Shown piece after piece: positions 35,200-43,954 of a stretch of DNA of 64,000 bases. Each line of letters opens with the position of its first letter. The first letter of the stretch is position 1. The notes below the pieces were generated by a model that ran no database searches, was not told where the DNA came from, and was given only the letters and a program-made list of their open reading frames with translations. Source of the DNA: Microvirga flocculans ATCC BAA-817 (GTDB lineage: Bacteria > Pseudomonadota > Alphaproteobacteria > Rhizobiales > Beijerinckiaceae); the NCBI RefSeq assembly GCF_000518665.1, contig NZ_JAEA01000014.1, positions 1-64,000 of the forward strand. Reading direction: 5' to 3'. The translations under genes and the position numbers were made by a program.

Positions 35200-35213
35200 T
35201 TGAGCTATCTCAA
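35200..35213. promoter_or_regulatory. FNR/NnrR-type box in the divergent regulator-pseudoazurin spacer
   Basis: TTGAG-CTAT-CTCAA is a perfect 5-bp inverted repeat of TTG-N8-CAA type, 147 bp before the Crp/Fnr gene and 181 bp before the pseudoazurin gene. It may serve autoregulation. Confidence 0.5.
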
Positions 35214-35296
35214 AAGGTTCTCCAGCCTTGCTTCTAGGCCGGATTAAGGGATTGCCCTTAGGAATATACCTGAGAGGCCGGCAATGTGCGCCTTGT

Positions 35297-35310
35297 TTGT
35301 TGCAGCGCAA
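35297..35310 (+). promoter_or_regulatory. FNR/NnrR-type box for pseudoazurin
   Basis: TTGTT-GCAG-CGCAA fits TTG-N8-CAA and shares the CGCAA half with the nirK and DUF1858 boxes. It lies 84 bp before the pseudoazurin start. The spacer 35053-35394 contains this and the box at 35200 but no gene. Confidence 0.5.
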
Positions 35311-35394
35311 ATATCCGCTCGCGAATGGGCCTATGACATCTCCTCAAGAGCCGGGCGGCTCACGGATATCGCATCCGGAATGAGGAGAAAGATC

Positions 35395-35880
35395 ATGCGG
35401 AAGGTTATTGTTCTCGGCGTTCTCGCGGTTGCTTTTGGGGCCGTTGGAGCCGCCAGCGCCGCCGAGGTCGAGGTGAGGATGCTCAACAAGGGCGCCGAGG
35501 GTGTGATGGTGTTCGAGCCGGCCTTCGTGAAACTCAACCCTGGAGACACGGTCAAGTTCGTAGCCGCGGACAAGGGGCACAATGTCGAGAGCGTCGAGGG
35601 AATGATCCCTGAGGGTGGCAAGCCTTTCATCGGTAAGATGAACGAGGAGCTTGCGGTCACCTTCGACCAGCCGGGCGTCTATGGCTACAAGTGCAAGCCG
35701 CATTACGGAATGGGCATGGTGGGCATGGTCGTCGTCGAGCCGACGAACGTCGATCAGGCCAAGGCTGCAACCCATCCCGGCAAGGCCAAGCAGATCTTTG
35801 CAGGCCTGTTCGACAGGCTTGCCGCCACCAAGACGGCAGCGAAGTTACGGCTTCCACGTGACCCCGCCCGCCGCGTTTAG
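35395..35880 (+). CDS. Pseudoazurin
   Basis: A type 1 copper protein that donates electrons to NirK in the periplasm. The protein is 161 residues with a signal peptide (VLGVLAVAFGAVGAASAAE). Copper ligands are His62 in DKGHNVES, and Cys100, His103 and Met108 in YKCKPHYGMGMVG. The ATG at 35395 follows AGGAG; an in-frame ATG 15 bases upstream overlaps that site. The C-terminus is about 12 residues longer than usual, ending in a basic RLPRDPARRV encoded by the left arm of a hairpin that holds the stop codon in its loop. Confidence 0.94.
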   Translation: MRKVIVLGVLAVAFGAVGAASAAEVEVRMLNKGAEGVMVFEPAFVKLNPGDTVKFVAADKGHNVESVEGMIPEGGKPFIGKMNEELAVTFDQPGVYGYKCKPHYGMGMVGMVVVEPTNVDQAKAATHPGKAKQIFAGLFDRLAATKTAAKLRLPRDPARRV

Positions 35881-35889
35881 ACGCGGCGG
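35868..35889 (+). terminator. Hairpin across the pseudoazurin stop codon
   Basis: CCGCCGCGT and ACGCGGCGG form a perfect 9-bp stem with the loop TTAG, which contains the stop codon TAG. No T tract follows, so it may slow or stabilise the message rather than terminate before ccoG. Confidence 0.5.
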
Positions 35890-35919
35890 CGCTACCCATT
35901 CCGACCATTTTGAAATGTC

Positions 35920-37362
35920 ATGGCTACGCTCGATATCAGCTTCAAACCGGAACGGGCTCACCTGCGCAAGCCGAAGCGCGGCGTGATCGCCGAAAAGGTT
36001 GTCCCACAATCCGTCTCGGGCCGTTATCGACGGCTGAAATGGGCAGCGCTGATCGCTTGCTTGGCGCTCTATTACATCCTGCCCTTCATTCGGTGGGACC
36101 GTGGGCCGAGCCAGCCGGACCAGGCGGTGCTCCTCGATGTCGAGCGTGGACGCCTCTACGTCTTCTTCATCGAGATATGGCCACAGGAGGTCTATTACCT
36201 CACGGGCCTGCTGATCCTCGCCACACTGGTCCTTATCTGGCTCAATGCGGTCGCGGGGCGCGTCTGGTGCGGCTATTTCTGCCCCCAGACCGTCTGGACG
36301 GATCTGTTCCTTCTGGTCGAGCGCTGGATCGAGGGCGACCGCAGGGAGCGCCTGAAGAAACAGGGAGCCGCGCTGACGCCGAGGCGCGCATGCGAGATCG
36401 GGCTCAAGCATGCGACCTGGCTTCTCATCGCCATGGGAACGGGAGGCGCTTTCGTTCTTTATTTCACGGATGCTCCGACCCTGCTCGCCGATCTCGCCTT
36501 GGGCCGGGCCTCCGCCGTCGCCTATGCCTGGGTCGCCATCCTGACCGGCACGACCTATACCCTGGCCGGGTTCGCGCGCGAGCAGGTGTGCACGTGGATG
36601 TGCCCGTGGCCGCGGCTCCAAGGGGCGATCTGGGATCCGGAGGCGCTCACGGTCAATTACCGCGACTATCGGGGCGAACCGCGCGGCTCGGCCAAGAAGG
36701 CTGCCGAGTTGAAAGCGAGCGGTGCTCCTGCGGGCGACTGCGTCGATTGCATGCAATGCGTGAATGTCTGCCCGATCGGAATCGACATTCGCGAGGGACC
36801 CAACTTCGCGTGCATCAACTGCGGATTGTGCGTGGATGCCTGCGACAGCGTGATGACGAAGCTGTCCCGCCCTCGCGGCCTGATCGATTACGAGGCCTGG
36901 GCGAATATCGAGCGGGGACGCCGCAACGAGGCTCCCCGGCGCCGCGTGATCAGGCCGAAGACCGTCGGTCTCGGACTTGCCGTCGTGACGCTGACGGGAC
37001 TGATGGGCGTGAGCCTTGCCCTGCGCGGCGACGCCAAGATCACGGTCATTCACGATCGCAACCCGGTGGCCGTGAGATTGTCGGACGGCCAGACCCGAAA
37101 CGGTTACGCGGTGCGCCTCTACAACAAGGCGGGCCAGGAACGCTCGTTCCGCCTGGACGTGACGGGATTGCAGGGGCTCGTCGAGATCGTCGGCGAGGAG
37201 GGCCCGGTCGGCGTTGCCTCGGATGCGACCCGTGAGTTGCGCGTGCTCGTCACGGCCCCCATCGATGAGAGGCAAGCTGTCACCTTCACGGCCACCGATG
37301 TCGAGACGGGAAAAGTCGTGTCAGCGCAAGACGTCTTCATACCAGTCGATGGAGGCCGATGA
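35920..37362 (+). CDS. ccoG: CcoG/RdxA/FixG-family iron-sulfur membrane protein
   Basis: A 480-residue inner-membrane protein. Several membrane helices (first near WAALIACLALYYILPFIRW) carry NosR/NapH-like cysteines in VWCGYFCPQTVW and VCTWMCPWPR. Two 4Fe-4S motifs follow, CVDCMQCVNVCP and CINCGLCVDACD, then a periplasmic immunoglobulin-like C-terminal domain. CcoG reduces copper for assembly of cbb3 oxidase in other bacteria. Here it sits between pseudoazurin and nnrS, so it may serve copper supply to NirK or pseudoazurin; no cbb3 genes are in the window. Confidence 0.9.
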   Translation: MATLDISFKPERAHLRKPKRGVIAEKVVPQSVSGRYRRLKWAALIACLALYYILPFIRWDRGPSQPDQAVLLDVERGRLYVFFIEIWPQEVYYLTGLLILATLVLIWLNAVAGRVWCGYFCPQTVWTDLFLLVERWIEGDRRERLKKQGAALTPRRACEIGLKHATWLLIAMGTGGAFVLYFTDAPTLLADLALGRASAVAYAWVAILTGTTYTLAGFAREQVCTWMCPWPRLQGAIWDPEALTVNYRDYRGEPRGSAKKAAELKASGAPAGDCVDCMQCVNVCPIGIDIREGPNFACINCGLCVDACDSVMTKLSRPRGLIDYEAWANIERGRRNEAPRRRVIRPKTVGLGLAVVTLTGLMGVSLALRGDAKITVIHDRNPVAVRLSDGQTRNGYAVRLYNKAGQERSFRLDVTGLQGLVEIVGEEGPVGVASDATRELRVLVTAPIDERQAVTFTATDVETGKVVSAQDVFIPVDGGR

Positions 37363-38549
37363 TGGCTCCGATCCCTCGCTTGCGGGATTACAATGGACCC
37401 GCTCTCCTGTCCTATGGCTTCCGCCCGTTCTTCCTTTTCGGCTCGCTCTACGCGGGCGCGGCGATCCTCGCATGGTTGCCGGTTTTCCATGGCGAGCTCG
37501 AGCTGGCGAGCGTCTTCGCGCCCCGGGACTGGCACATTCACGAGATGCTCTACGGCTATCTCGCCGCCGTGATCACGGGTTTCCTGCTGACGGCGGTTCC
37601 GAACTGGACCGGGCGCATGCCGCTTCAGGGGCGGCCATTGCTCATTCTCGTCCTGGTCTGGGCCACGGGTCGCTTCGCCGTGACCCTGTCGTCCTGGATC
37701 GGCTGGGGGCCTGCCGCCATCATCGACAATGCGTTCCTGGTTCTCGTCGCAGCCGCCATCGGCCGGGAGATCGTGAAAGGAAGGAACTGGCGCAATCTCA
37801 AGGTACTGATTGCGCTCGCGATCCTCGTAGCGGGAAATCTCATCTTTCATGTCGAGGCGCATGTCTTCGGGGGCGCCGATTATGGCATCCGGTTCGGGAT
37901 TGCTTCCGTCATGATGCTGATCATGCTGATCGGGGGGCGCATCGTGCCGAGCTTCACGCGCAACTGGCTCGCCAGGGAAAATCCCGGTCGCCTGCCGGCA
38001 GCGTTCGGGGCCTTCGATATCGCCTCGATGACCGGCGCAGGACTCGCTCTTTTGGCTTGGATCGCTTTTCCCGATCGGCCCGTCACCGGCGCGGCGCTGA
38101 TCGCCGCTGGCCTCCTTCAGGCCGTACGGCTGGCGCGGTGGGCGGGCGAGCGCACATGGCGCGACCGGCTCGTTCTCATACTGCATGTCGGCTATGCCTT
38201 CGTGCCGCTCGGCTTCGTTCTCCTGGGGCTGGCGGCTTTGGGAGTTCTGCCGGCTGCGGCGGGCATCCATGCCTGGACAGGGGGAGCCATGGGAATCATG
38301 ACCCTGGCCGTCATGTCCAGGGCCAGTCTCGGGCATACGGGAAGGGCGCTTGTCGCGAGCGTGGCGACCCAGGGGCTCTACCTGTTGCTCATCGCCGCCG
38401 CTCTCGCTCGGGTCTGCGCGGCGATCCACCCCGATTGGAGCGGCGCCCTCCTGCATGTGGCGGGCGGCGCATGGGCCGGCGCCTTTGCAGGGTTCGCGCT
38501 GCTTTACTGGAAGGTCTTCATTGGGCCGAAGGTCTCTTCAGGGCGCTGA
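37359..38549 (+). CDS. nnrS: NnrS-family membrane protein
   Basis: A 396-residue integral membrane protein with about twelve helices. NnrS motifs include YGFRPFFLFGSLYAGAAIL, RDWHIHEMLYGYLAAVITGF and LLTAVPNWTG, with conserved His residues thought to bind heme and copper. NnrS lowers sensitivity to nitric oxide, and expression with nirK-type systems is common. Its start overlaps the ccoG stop by 4 bases, and two adjacent ATG codons (37359 and 37362) are possible. Confidence 0.93.
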   Translation: MMAPIPRLRDYNGPALLSYGFRPFFLFGSLYAGAAILAWLPVFHGELELASVFAPRDWHIHEMLYGYLAAVITGFLLTAVPNWTGRMPLQGRPLLILVLVWATGRFAVTLSSWIGWGPAAIIDNAFLVLVAAAIGREIVKGRNWRNLKVLIALAILVAGNLIFHVEAHVFGGADYGIRFGIASVMMLIMLIGGRIVPSFTRNWLARENPGRLPAAFGAFDIASMTGAGLALLAWIAFPDRPVTGAALIAAGLLQAVRLARWAGERTWRDRLVLILHVGYAFVPLGFVLLGLAALGVLPAAAGIHAWTGGAMGIMTLAVMSRASLGHTGRALVASVATQGLYLLLIAAALARVCAAIHPDWSGALLHVAGGAWAGAFAGFALLYWKVFIGPKVSSGR

Positions 38550-38606
38550 CGGGACGCTTCTCAAGCCGTCGGTCCCGCTGCACAGTGGCTCGTGGCCATC
38601 CATGCG

Positions 38607-39065
38607 TTACTGGCAGACATCCACCCACTCCGCTCCGACGAGGTCCGCCATGCGCTGCGGATTGATGCGCACGGCCGCGTGGATGGAGCCCGCGGCCGGA
38701 ACGACCTCGTCGAAGGCCTTCAGGGATATGTCGCAATAGACCGGAAGGGGCGTCGCCAAGCCGAAAGGGCAAACGCCGCCTACCGGATGCCCGGTCAGGG
38801 CTTGAACCTGTTCCGCGTCCAGCATGGAAGCCTTACCGCCGAAGGTCGCCTTGACCTTGCGGTTGTCCAACCGTGCAGTCCCGCTGGCGACGACGAGGAA
38901 GCTTTTATCTCCGACCCGCAGGGAGAGAGTCTTGGCGATCCTCTCAGGACCCACGCCATGCGCTTCAGCCGCCTGGGCGACGGTTGCGGTGCTCGTCTCC
39001 ATTTCGATTATCTCGAGATCCGGTGCATTCCGGGCCAGAAAGGCGCGAACGGATTCAAGGCTCAT
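38607..39065 (-). CDS. YbaK/EbsC-family aminoacyl-tRNA deacylase
   Basis: A 152-residue stand-alone editing-domain protein that hydrolyses mischarged tRNA, commonly Cys- or Ala-tRNA(Pro). Visible motifs are TVAQAAEAHGVGPERIAKTL, VKATFGGKASML and the glycine loop GHPVGGVCPFGL. It is convergent with nnrS and is the last gene on the minus strand of the peptide/amide cluster, 148 bases after the isoaspartyl peptidase gene, so linkage to that operon is uncertain. Confidence 0.9.
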   Translation of the reverse strand: MSLESVRAFLARNAPDLEIIEMETSTATVAQAAEAHGVGPERIAKTLSLRVGDKSFLVVASGTARLDNRKVKATFGGKASMLDAEQVQALTGHPVGGVCPFGLATPLPVYCDISLKAFDEVVPAAGSIHAAVRINPQRMADLVGAEWVDVCQ

Positions 39066-39212
39066 GGCCGAGGGACTCCTTTCGTGATGGCATGACGAGC
39101 GAAGGCCTGGCCGCAGCGACGCAGGCCCTCACCGGAAAGATCTTCCATCTTAGCCGCCAGGGCGGGACAGGCGCAAATCGGGACGTGGCAATGCCTGCTT
39201 CCCGCCGTTGCT

Positions 39213-40187
39213 TCAGGCTTTCGAATACTCGATCAGCGGCTCGTCGTAGATCGCCGTGAGAAGCTTGCCGTCGCCCTTAACGACGCCGCGATACATGCCG
39301 GAACAGTTGAAGGGCAGGGATACGTTTCCGGCACGGTCTACGGCGATGATGCCGCCCGAGCCGCCTGCCGGAGCGAGCGTGTCGATCACGACCGCGTGCG
39401 ATGCCTCTTCGAGCGATTGCCCGGCATAGCGCATGCGGGATGCGATCTCGTGCGCTGCGGCGTAACGGATGAAGATTTCGCCATGGCCGGTCGCAGAGAC
39501 GGCGCAGGTTTCGTTGTCGGCCCAGGTGCCTGCGCCGATCACGGGGCTGTCGCCGACCCGGCCCGGGCTTTTGGCCGTCATGCCGCCGGTGGAGGTTGCG
39601 GCAGCGAGGTTGCCGTGCCGGTCGCGGGCCACCGCGCCGACGGTGCCGTGCTTGCGCGACTCGTCCTGATCCTCCGCGCCGCTCCGGCGCATGGCGAGGG
39701 TCTCCTGGAGGGCGTTCCAGCGCTGCTCGGTGTAGAAATAGGCAGGCTCCTCGAAGGAGAGGCCATGATGACGGCAGAACTCTATGGCGCTTTCGCCTAT
39801 GAGGAGGACGTGGCCGGAATGCTCCATGACAGCCCGCGCGGCGAGAACCGGATTGCGCGGGCCGCAGATGCCGGCGACGGCTCCGGCGGCGTGATCGCGG
39901 CCGTCCATGACGGCCGCATCCATCTCCTGCTTGCCCGCGCTGGTATAGACCGCGCCGCGTCCGGCATTGAAGAGAGGCTCGTCCTCCAGCGCCATGACCG
40001 CTGATGTCACCGCATCGAGCGCCGTGCCGCCATCGGCGAGAACGAAGCGTCCCGCATCGAGGGCTCGGCGCAGGCCCGCATGATAGGCGGCCTCCCGTTC
40101 GGGCGTCATCTGGCTGCGCAGGATCGTTCCCGCGCCGCCATGGATGGCAAGGGCGAAGTCATTCTTGGATGAGGTGCTGCTGGTCAT
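39213..40187 (-). CDS. Isoaspartyl peptidase/L-asparaginase (plant-type Ntn hydrolase)
   Basis: A 324-residue precursor that cleaves itself into alpha and beta chains. The predicted nucleophile is Thr182 in KHGTVGAVA, with the substrate loop TSTGGMTAKSPGRVGDSP following and an N-terminal FALAIHGGAGTI. Such enzymes remove beta-aspartyl residues from damaged peptides and hydrolyse asparagine. It is the last gene of the GntR-led operon, 26 bases after the P1 peptidase gene. Confidence 0.93.
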   Translation of the reverse strand: MTSSTSSKNDFALAIHGGAGTILRSQMTPEREAAYHAGLRRALDAGRFVLADGGTALDAVTSAVMALEDEPLFNAGRGAVYTSAGKQEMDAAVMDGRDHAAGAVAGICGPRNPVLAARAVMEHSGHVLLIGESAIEFCRHHGLSFEEPAYFYTEQRWNALQETLAMRRSGAEDQDESRKHGTVGAVARDRHGNLAAATSTGGMTAKSPGRVGDSPVIGAGTWADNETCAVSATGHGEIFIRYAAAHEIASRMRYAGQSLEEASHAVVIDTLAPAGGSGGIIAVDRAGNVSLPFNCSGMYRGVVKGDGKLLTAIYDEPLIEYSKA

Positions 40188-40213
40188 GATTTCAGGCGTT
40201 CCGATGAGAGGAA

Positions 40214-41248
40214 TTAGAGGACATCGACAAGGGCAGGCCGGTAATGGCCGGACCGTCCGGTCATGGAGCCCGCCGCGACGAGTGCGTCGAGAACGGCCTC
40301 CTGCGTGGCATCGGCCATGGCCTCGAAAAGCAGGTCGATGCGCTCCTCGTTGAGAATGCGCAGATCGACCAGGGCGGATGTCTCGTCGTGCGAGAGCATG
40401 TTGGCGGTGGTGAAGCCCAGCGCGATGTCGCCGCTGCCGTGGCCCCAGAAAGATCCGAGCCGCGCCAGTCCGACGCCGGAGCGGCGGATCACGCGCTTGA
40501 GCTGGCGGTCGCTGAGCGGAATGTCGGTCGCTGCGATGATGATGATCGAGCCCTTTTCGGGAGCCTTCTGATCGGCCGGAGCCTTAGGCGGCGCGACAAC
40601 CCTTCCATCGGGGAGGCGAAGGTCGCCGGCCCGGCCGAAATTCGACAGGACGAGCACCCCGAAGTGATAGCCCGTGCCATCGAACGTGATGCGGCGCGAG
40701 GACGTTCCGATGCCGCCCTTGAAGCCGAAGGTGCTCATGCCGCAACCTGCGCCGACGGAGCCGACCTGCACCTGTGTCGAGGCATTGTCGAGGGCCGCAC
40801 GGGCATCGTCTTCCGTAACGGCGAGGGCTTGGATGTCGTTGAGATAGCCGTCGTTGCACTCGAAGACGACCGGGTTCACCGTCGCGGTCCTGCGCCCGAT
40901 GTCCGGATTGTGCTCGATGGCATGGCGCACAAGGGCGGTGCAGCAGGTGCCGACCGAAAGGGTATTGGTGAGAAGGATCGGCGTCTCGATGGTGCCGAGC
41001 TCTTCCACCTGCACGAGCCCGGCGCTCTTGCCGAACCCGTTGAGCACATCGACGGCTGCCACGAGCTTCTTGCGATAAAGATTGCCTCCGTGAGGAACGA
41101 TGGCCGTCACGCCAGTGCGGATTTCGCCCTCGATCCGCGTGTGGTGCCCGATCCGCACGCCCGGCACGTCCGCAAGGCTGTTGAGTTCTCCGGTAGGGAG
41201 CTGGCCACAGGCAAGGCCGAAGGTCCGGGCGCGGGCAGGGCGTGTCAT
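40214..41248 (-). CDS. P1-family (DmpA-like) peptidase
   Basis: A 344-residue self-processing aminopeptidase-type protein of the DOM fold. SLADVPGVRIGHHT is at the N-terminus; GFKGGIGTSSR and the cleavage site KGSIIII-AATDIPLS with nucleophile Ser234 are typical. Members release N-terminal D- or L-amino acids or beta-amino acids from short peptides. The ATG overlaps the stop of the upstream deacetylase-type gene (ATGA), and the family N-terminus starts there rather than at the codon three residues earlier. Confidence 0.92.
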   Translation of the reverse strand: MTRPARARTFGLACGQLPTGELNSLADVPGVRIGHHTRIEGEIRTGVTAIVPHGGNLYRKKLVAAVDVLNGFGKSAGLVQVEELGTIETPILLTNTLSVGTCCTALVRHAIEHNPDIGRRTATVNPVVFECNDGYLNDIQALAVTEDDARAALDNASTQVQVGSVGAGCGMSTFGFKGGIGTSSRRITFDGTGYHFGVLVLSNFGRAGDLRLPDGRVVAPPKAPADQKAPEKGSIIIIAATDIPLSDRQLKRVIRRSGVGLARLGSFWGHGSGDIALGFTTANMLSHDETSALVDLRILNEERIDLLFEAMADATQEAVLDALVAAGSMTGRSGHYRPALVDVL

Positions 41249-42144
41249 CAGGGGCACTCCGCTTTGACGAAGGCTGCGATCTCGGCATGGGTCGCTACCC
41301 AGACATCCGGGCGCCTGGCGATCTCCTCCAGGAGCTTCTCCAGGATCCAGATGCGCGACCGGTAACCGGTCACGTGCGGATGCATGGTCAGCAGGAACAG
41401 GCCGCCTTCCTCATAGGCCCGTTCGAATTCCCGGTAGAAGATATCATAGACTGCAGCGGGAGGTGTATGGGGACGAAGGCCCGTAAACCTGTGCATATTG
41501 AAATACACGGCATCGTCGCGAATCCACTCCACGGGAAGCTCCACGATCCCCGTCGGTTCGCCCCGTTCGAGCAGCTCGTAGGGGTCGTCGTCGGCCATGA
41601 GCGAGGAATCGTAGAGCAGGCCGAGCTCGCGCTCGATGCGAAGCGTGCTCGGGCTGAAATCCCAGGATGGGGTGCGCAGGCCCACCGGGCGGACACCGGT
41701 GATCCGTTCGAGCGTGTCGGCGGCGCGGAACATGAGATCCCGCTCGATTTCGTAGGGCAGCTGGCTGTTCAGCTCGTGGATCCATCCGTGAATGCCGATC
41801 TCGTGGCCCTCCGCCACGACGCGGCGCTGCTCGTCCTCATAGAGGAGCGCGGCGACGGCAGGCACGAAGAAGGTCGCTTTCGCGCCGTACTTCGCCAGGG
41901 CGTCGAGAATGCGCGGCACGCCCTGACGGTTGCCGTACTGGCCCTGGGACATCCGCCCGATGGACTTGCCGCCATCGCGCAACTCGTTGGTTTCGTGGTC
42001 AGAATCGAAGGAGAGGGCAACCGCGCAGCGTGCGCCGTTCTTCCATTTCGCCGGCTTCATGGAGCGCCCGGCGCGCACATGCTCCACCTTGCTGCGCCAG
42101 GTCTGCTCGTCCCAGGCCCAGGGCTGGGTGCTCATATCGTCCAT
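41248..42144 (-). CDS. Polysaccharide deacetylase-family hydrolase (HpPgdA/imidase-like)
   Basis: A 298-residue NodB-fold enzyme. ALSFDSDHET provides the metal-binding Asp and HGWIHELNSQ the paired His; LRTPSWDFSPSTL and a late TMHPHVTG complete the site. The subgroup with long N-terminal AWDEQ... text includes H. pylori PgdA and cyclic imidases and PuuE-like allantoinases rather than chitin deacetylases. With a creatininase-family enzyme in the same operon, a cyclic imide or amide is a likely substrate; this is inference. The frame runs open far upstream through the SDR gene, but the true start is the ATG at 42144 or at 42135. Confidence 0.85.
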   Translation of the reverse strand: MDDMSTQPWAWDEQTWRSKVEHVRAGRSMKPAKWKNGARCAVALSFDSDHETNELRDGGKSIGRMSQGQYGNRQGVPRILDALAKYGAKATFFVPAVAALLYEDEQRRVVAEGHEIGIHGWIHELNSQLPYEIERDLMFRAADTLERITGVRPVGLRTPSWDFSPSTLRIERELGLLYDSSLMADDDPYELLERGEPTGIVELPVEWIRDDAVYFNMHRFTGLRPHTPPAAVYDIFYREFERAYEEGGLFLLTMHPHVTGYRSRIWILEKLLEEIARRPDVWVATHAEIAAFVKAECP

Positions 42145-42185
42145 GGTGCTCAAATCCTTTTGTGAAACGATCCGGATGGTGAGCG

Positions 42186-42941
42186 TCAGGAACGCCCGCC
42201 ATCGACGGATATGATCTGCCCGGAGATCCAAGCAGCCGCGTCGGATGCCAGGAACATCACGGCATTCGCGATATCCTGCGGATAGCCCAGGCGATGCGTA
42301 TGGATGCTCTCGAGCAGGCGGGCCTGCCCTTCGGGACCGTAGCTTTCCCACTGACGCTGGGTTGCGGGGTTGGAAAGCACGAAGCCGGGAGCGACGCTGT
42401 TCACGGTGATGCCGAAGGGGCCGAGTTCGAAACTGAGCTGCTTGGTCAGGCCGACGAGCGCGTGCTTGGACGCCGTATAGGCCTGAATCCCGGTGAGGCT
42501 CGGGCGCAGGCCCGCGCCGGACGAGATGTTGACGATGCGGCCGAACTTCTGGCGCTTCATGTGCGGCGCTGCGGCCTGCGAGCACCAGAACGCGCCATGC
42601 ACATTGGCTTCGAACAGAACGAGCCAATCCTGCTCGCTGACTTCCTCGATGGGCCTCGCCACCTGCCCGCGGACGCCGCCGGCGCAGTTGACGAGAATGT
42701 CGATGCCGTCGAGCGTCTCCGCCATTTCGGCAAAGACGCGGGAGACGGCGGCGCGATCTGACAGATCGAGAGCTCGCGTGGCAACGGCCCCCGCCTCGGC
42801 AGCCATGCGCAGGCCAGCCTCGTCGAGATCGAGAGCCCACACCCGGGCGCCTTCGGCGGCCAGGGACTGGACGATCCCGCGTCCTATGCCTTGCGCGGCG
42901 CCCGTGACGGCCACGCGGCGATTGGAGAAATCGAGATTCAT
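42186..42941 (-). CDS. SDR-family oxidoreductase
   Basis: A 251-residue classical short-chain dehydrogenase. TGAAQGIGRG is the dinucleotide motif, LDLDEAGL suggests NAD preference, NCAG replaces NNAG in LVNCAGGVRG, and YTASKHALVG holds the catalytic Tyr and Lys. The C-terminus ISGQIISVDGGRS is typical. It starts 4 bases inside the end of the ketopantoate-reductase-like gene. The substrate is probably a hydroxy or keto product of the same pathway. Confidence 0.92.
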   Translation of the reverse strand: MNLDFSNRRVAVTGAAQGIGRGIVQSLAAEGARVWALDLDEAGLRMAAEAGAVATRALDLSDRAAVSRVFAEMAETLDGIDILVNCAGGVRGQVARPIEEVSEQDWLVLFEANVHGAFWCSQAAAPHMKRQKFGRIVNISSGAGLRPSLTGIQAYTASKHALVGLTKQLSFELGPFGITVNSVAPGFVLSNPATQRQWESYGPEGQARLLESIHTHRLGYPQDIANAVMFLASDAAAWISGQIISVDGGRS

Positions 42942-43954
42942 AGGGTGAGCATTTCGTCGAGAGTGGACCAGGATTGCTCGCGCCGCCCATCCTCGATGTC
43001 ATGGATCAGGCCGACGAGCTTGCGGATGGCAGGGGTCGGAACGCCGGATTCCTGCCCGAGCGTCGCGATGATGGCGATCTGGGCATCGACCTCGGTCTTG
43101 CGCTTGCGCACGGCGAGATCGCGCCAGATTCCCGAATGGGTCTTGGCGGTGTGCCGATTGAACTCCGCCATGTCGGCCACGGAGCGCCGCGCGGCGTCCT
43201 CGTCCGCTCCCGGCATGAAGGCGTCGGGATTGAAACCGTTGAAGCCCAAAGGCTTCACGCCGCGGGCCTTGGCCACTGCCATGACCTCCTGGCCGAGGCG
43301 GCGATAGACCGGAAAATGGCGCTCGGAGGCGAGGTTCTCCGACATCGACGCATTCGTCAGCGCCGTTGCGAAAAGCAGGGAACCGTATCCCAGCTTCCCC
43401 CAGAGATAGCCCCAGATATTGTCCGTCAGCACCGCTTTCGGCTCGAAGATCGAGAGCAGGCGATGATAGTCGCGCACGGCATCCGTCGCCTTGCCGTCGA
43501 GCGCGCCGACAGCCACCGCAGCGCGGTTGCCAAAGAGAATGCGGCCGGGCTCAAGCCAGTCGGCCCCGAAATTGACGAAACAGCCGACGGTGCGTTCCGC
43601 ACCGACCTCTTCGGCGATGGCGATCTCGTTGAGGCCGTTCTGAGCGGACAGCACGGTGCCGTCCGCCGCGAGGTGCGGCTTCAAAGCCCGCACAGCTTCA
43701 CGGGTATGATGCGCCTTCACGGCCAGGATGATGCGCTTGAACTCTCCCTTCACCTCGGAGGGAAGAGCGGCCCGCACGGATTGCCGGAAGGTTTCGACAG
43801 GGCCTTCGATCGAAAGGCCCTCCCGGTTCATGGCTTCCACATGCGGCTCGACGATGTCGACGAGCAGGACATCCTCGCCGGCGCGGGCGAAATAGGCGCC
43901 CAGGGTTCCGCCTATCGCGCCGGCGCCCCAGATCAGAATCGTGTTCTCGTTCAT
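42938..43954 (-). CDS. Ketopantoate reductase-family oxidoreductase (PanE-like)
   Basis: A 338-residue NAD(P)-dependent enzyme. ILIWGAGAIGGTLGAYFARAG is represented by the core GAGAIGGTLGAYFARAG; LAVKAHHTREA and LSAQNGLNE are family motifs, and KLGYGSLLFATALTN carries the catalytic Lys region. Paralogs act on other 2-hydroxy/2-keto acids, and the setting here argues against a role in pantothenate synthesis. The ATG at 43954 overlaps the stop of the creatininase gene (TAATG); another ATG two codons earlier is possible. Confidence 0.88.
   Translation of the reverse strand: MNENTILIWGAGAIGGTLGAYFARAGEDVLLVDIVEPHVEAMNREGLSIEGPVETFRQSVRAALPSEVKGEFKRIILAVKAHHTREAVRALKPHLAADGTVLSAQNGLNEIAIAEEVGAERTVGCFVNFGADWLEPGRILFGNRAAVAVGALDGKATDAVRDYHRLLSIFEPKAVLTDNIWGYLWGKLGYGSLLFATALTNASMSENLASERHFPVYRRLGQEVMAVAKARGVKPLGFNGFNPDAFMPGADEDAARRSVADMAEFNRHTAKTHSGIWRDLAVRKRKTEVDAQIAIIATLGQESGVPTPAIRKLVGLIHDIEDGRREQSWSTLDEMLTL

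Noticed and set aside
42145..43002. Upstream extension of the deacetylase-type gene, suggesting a fusion protein
   Set aside because: The extension is the SDR gene read in another frame and is Arg-rich without domains. The real N-terminus (AWDEQTW) starts near 42144.
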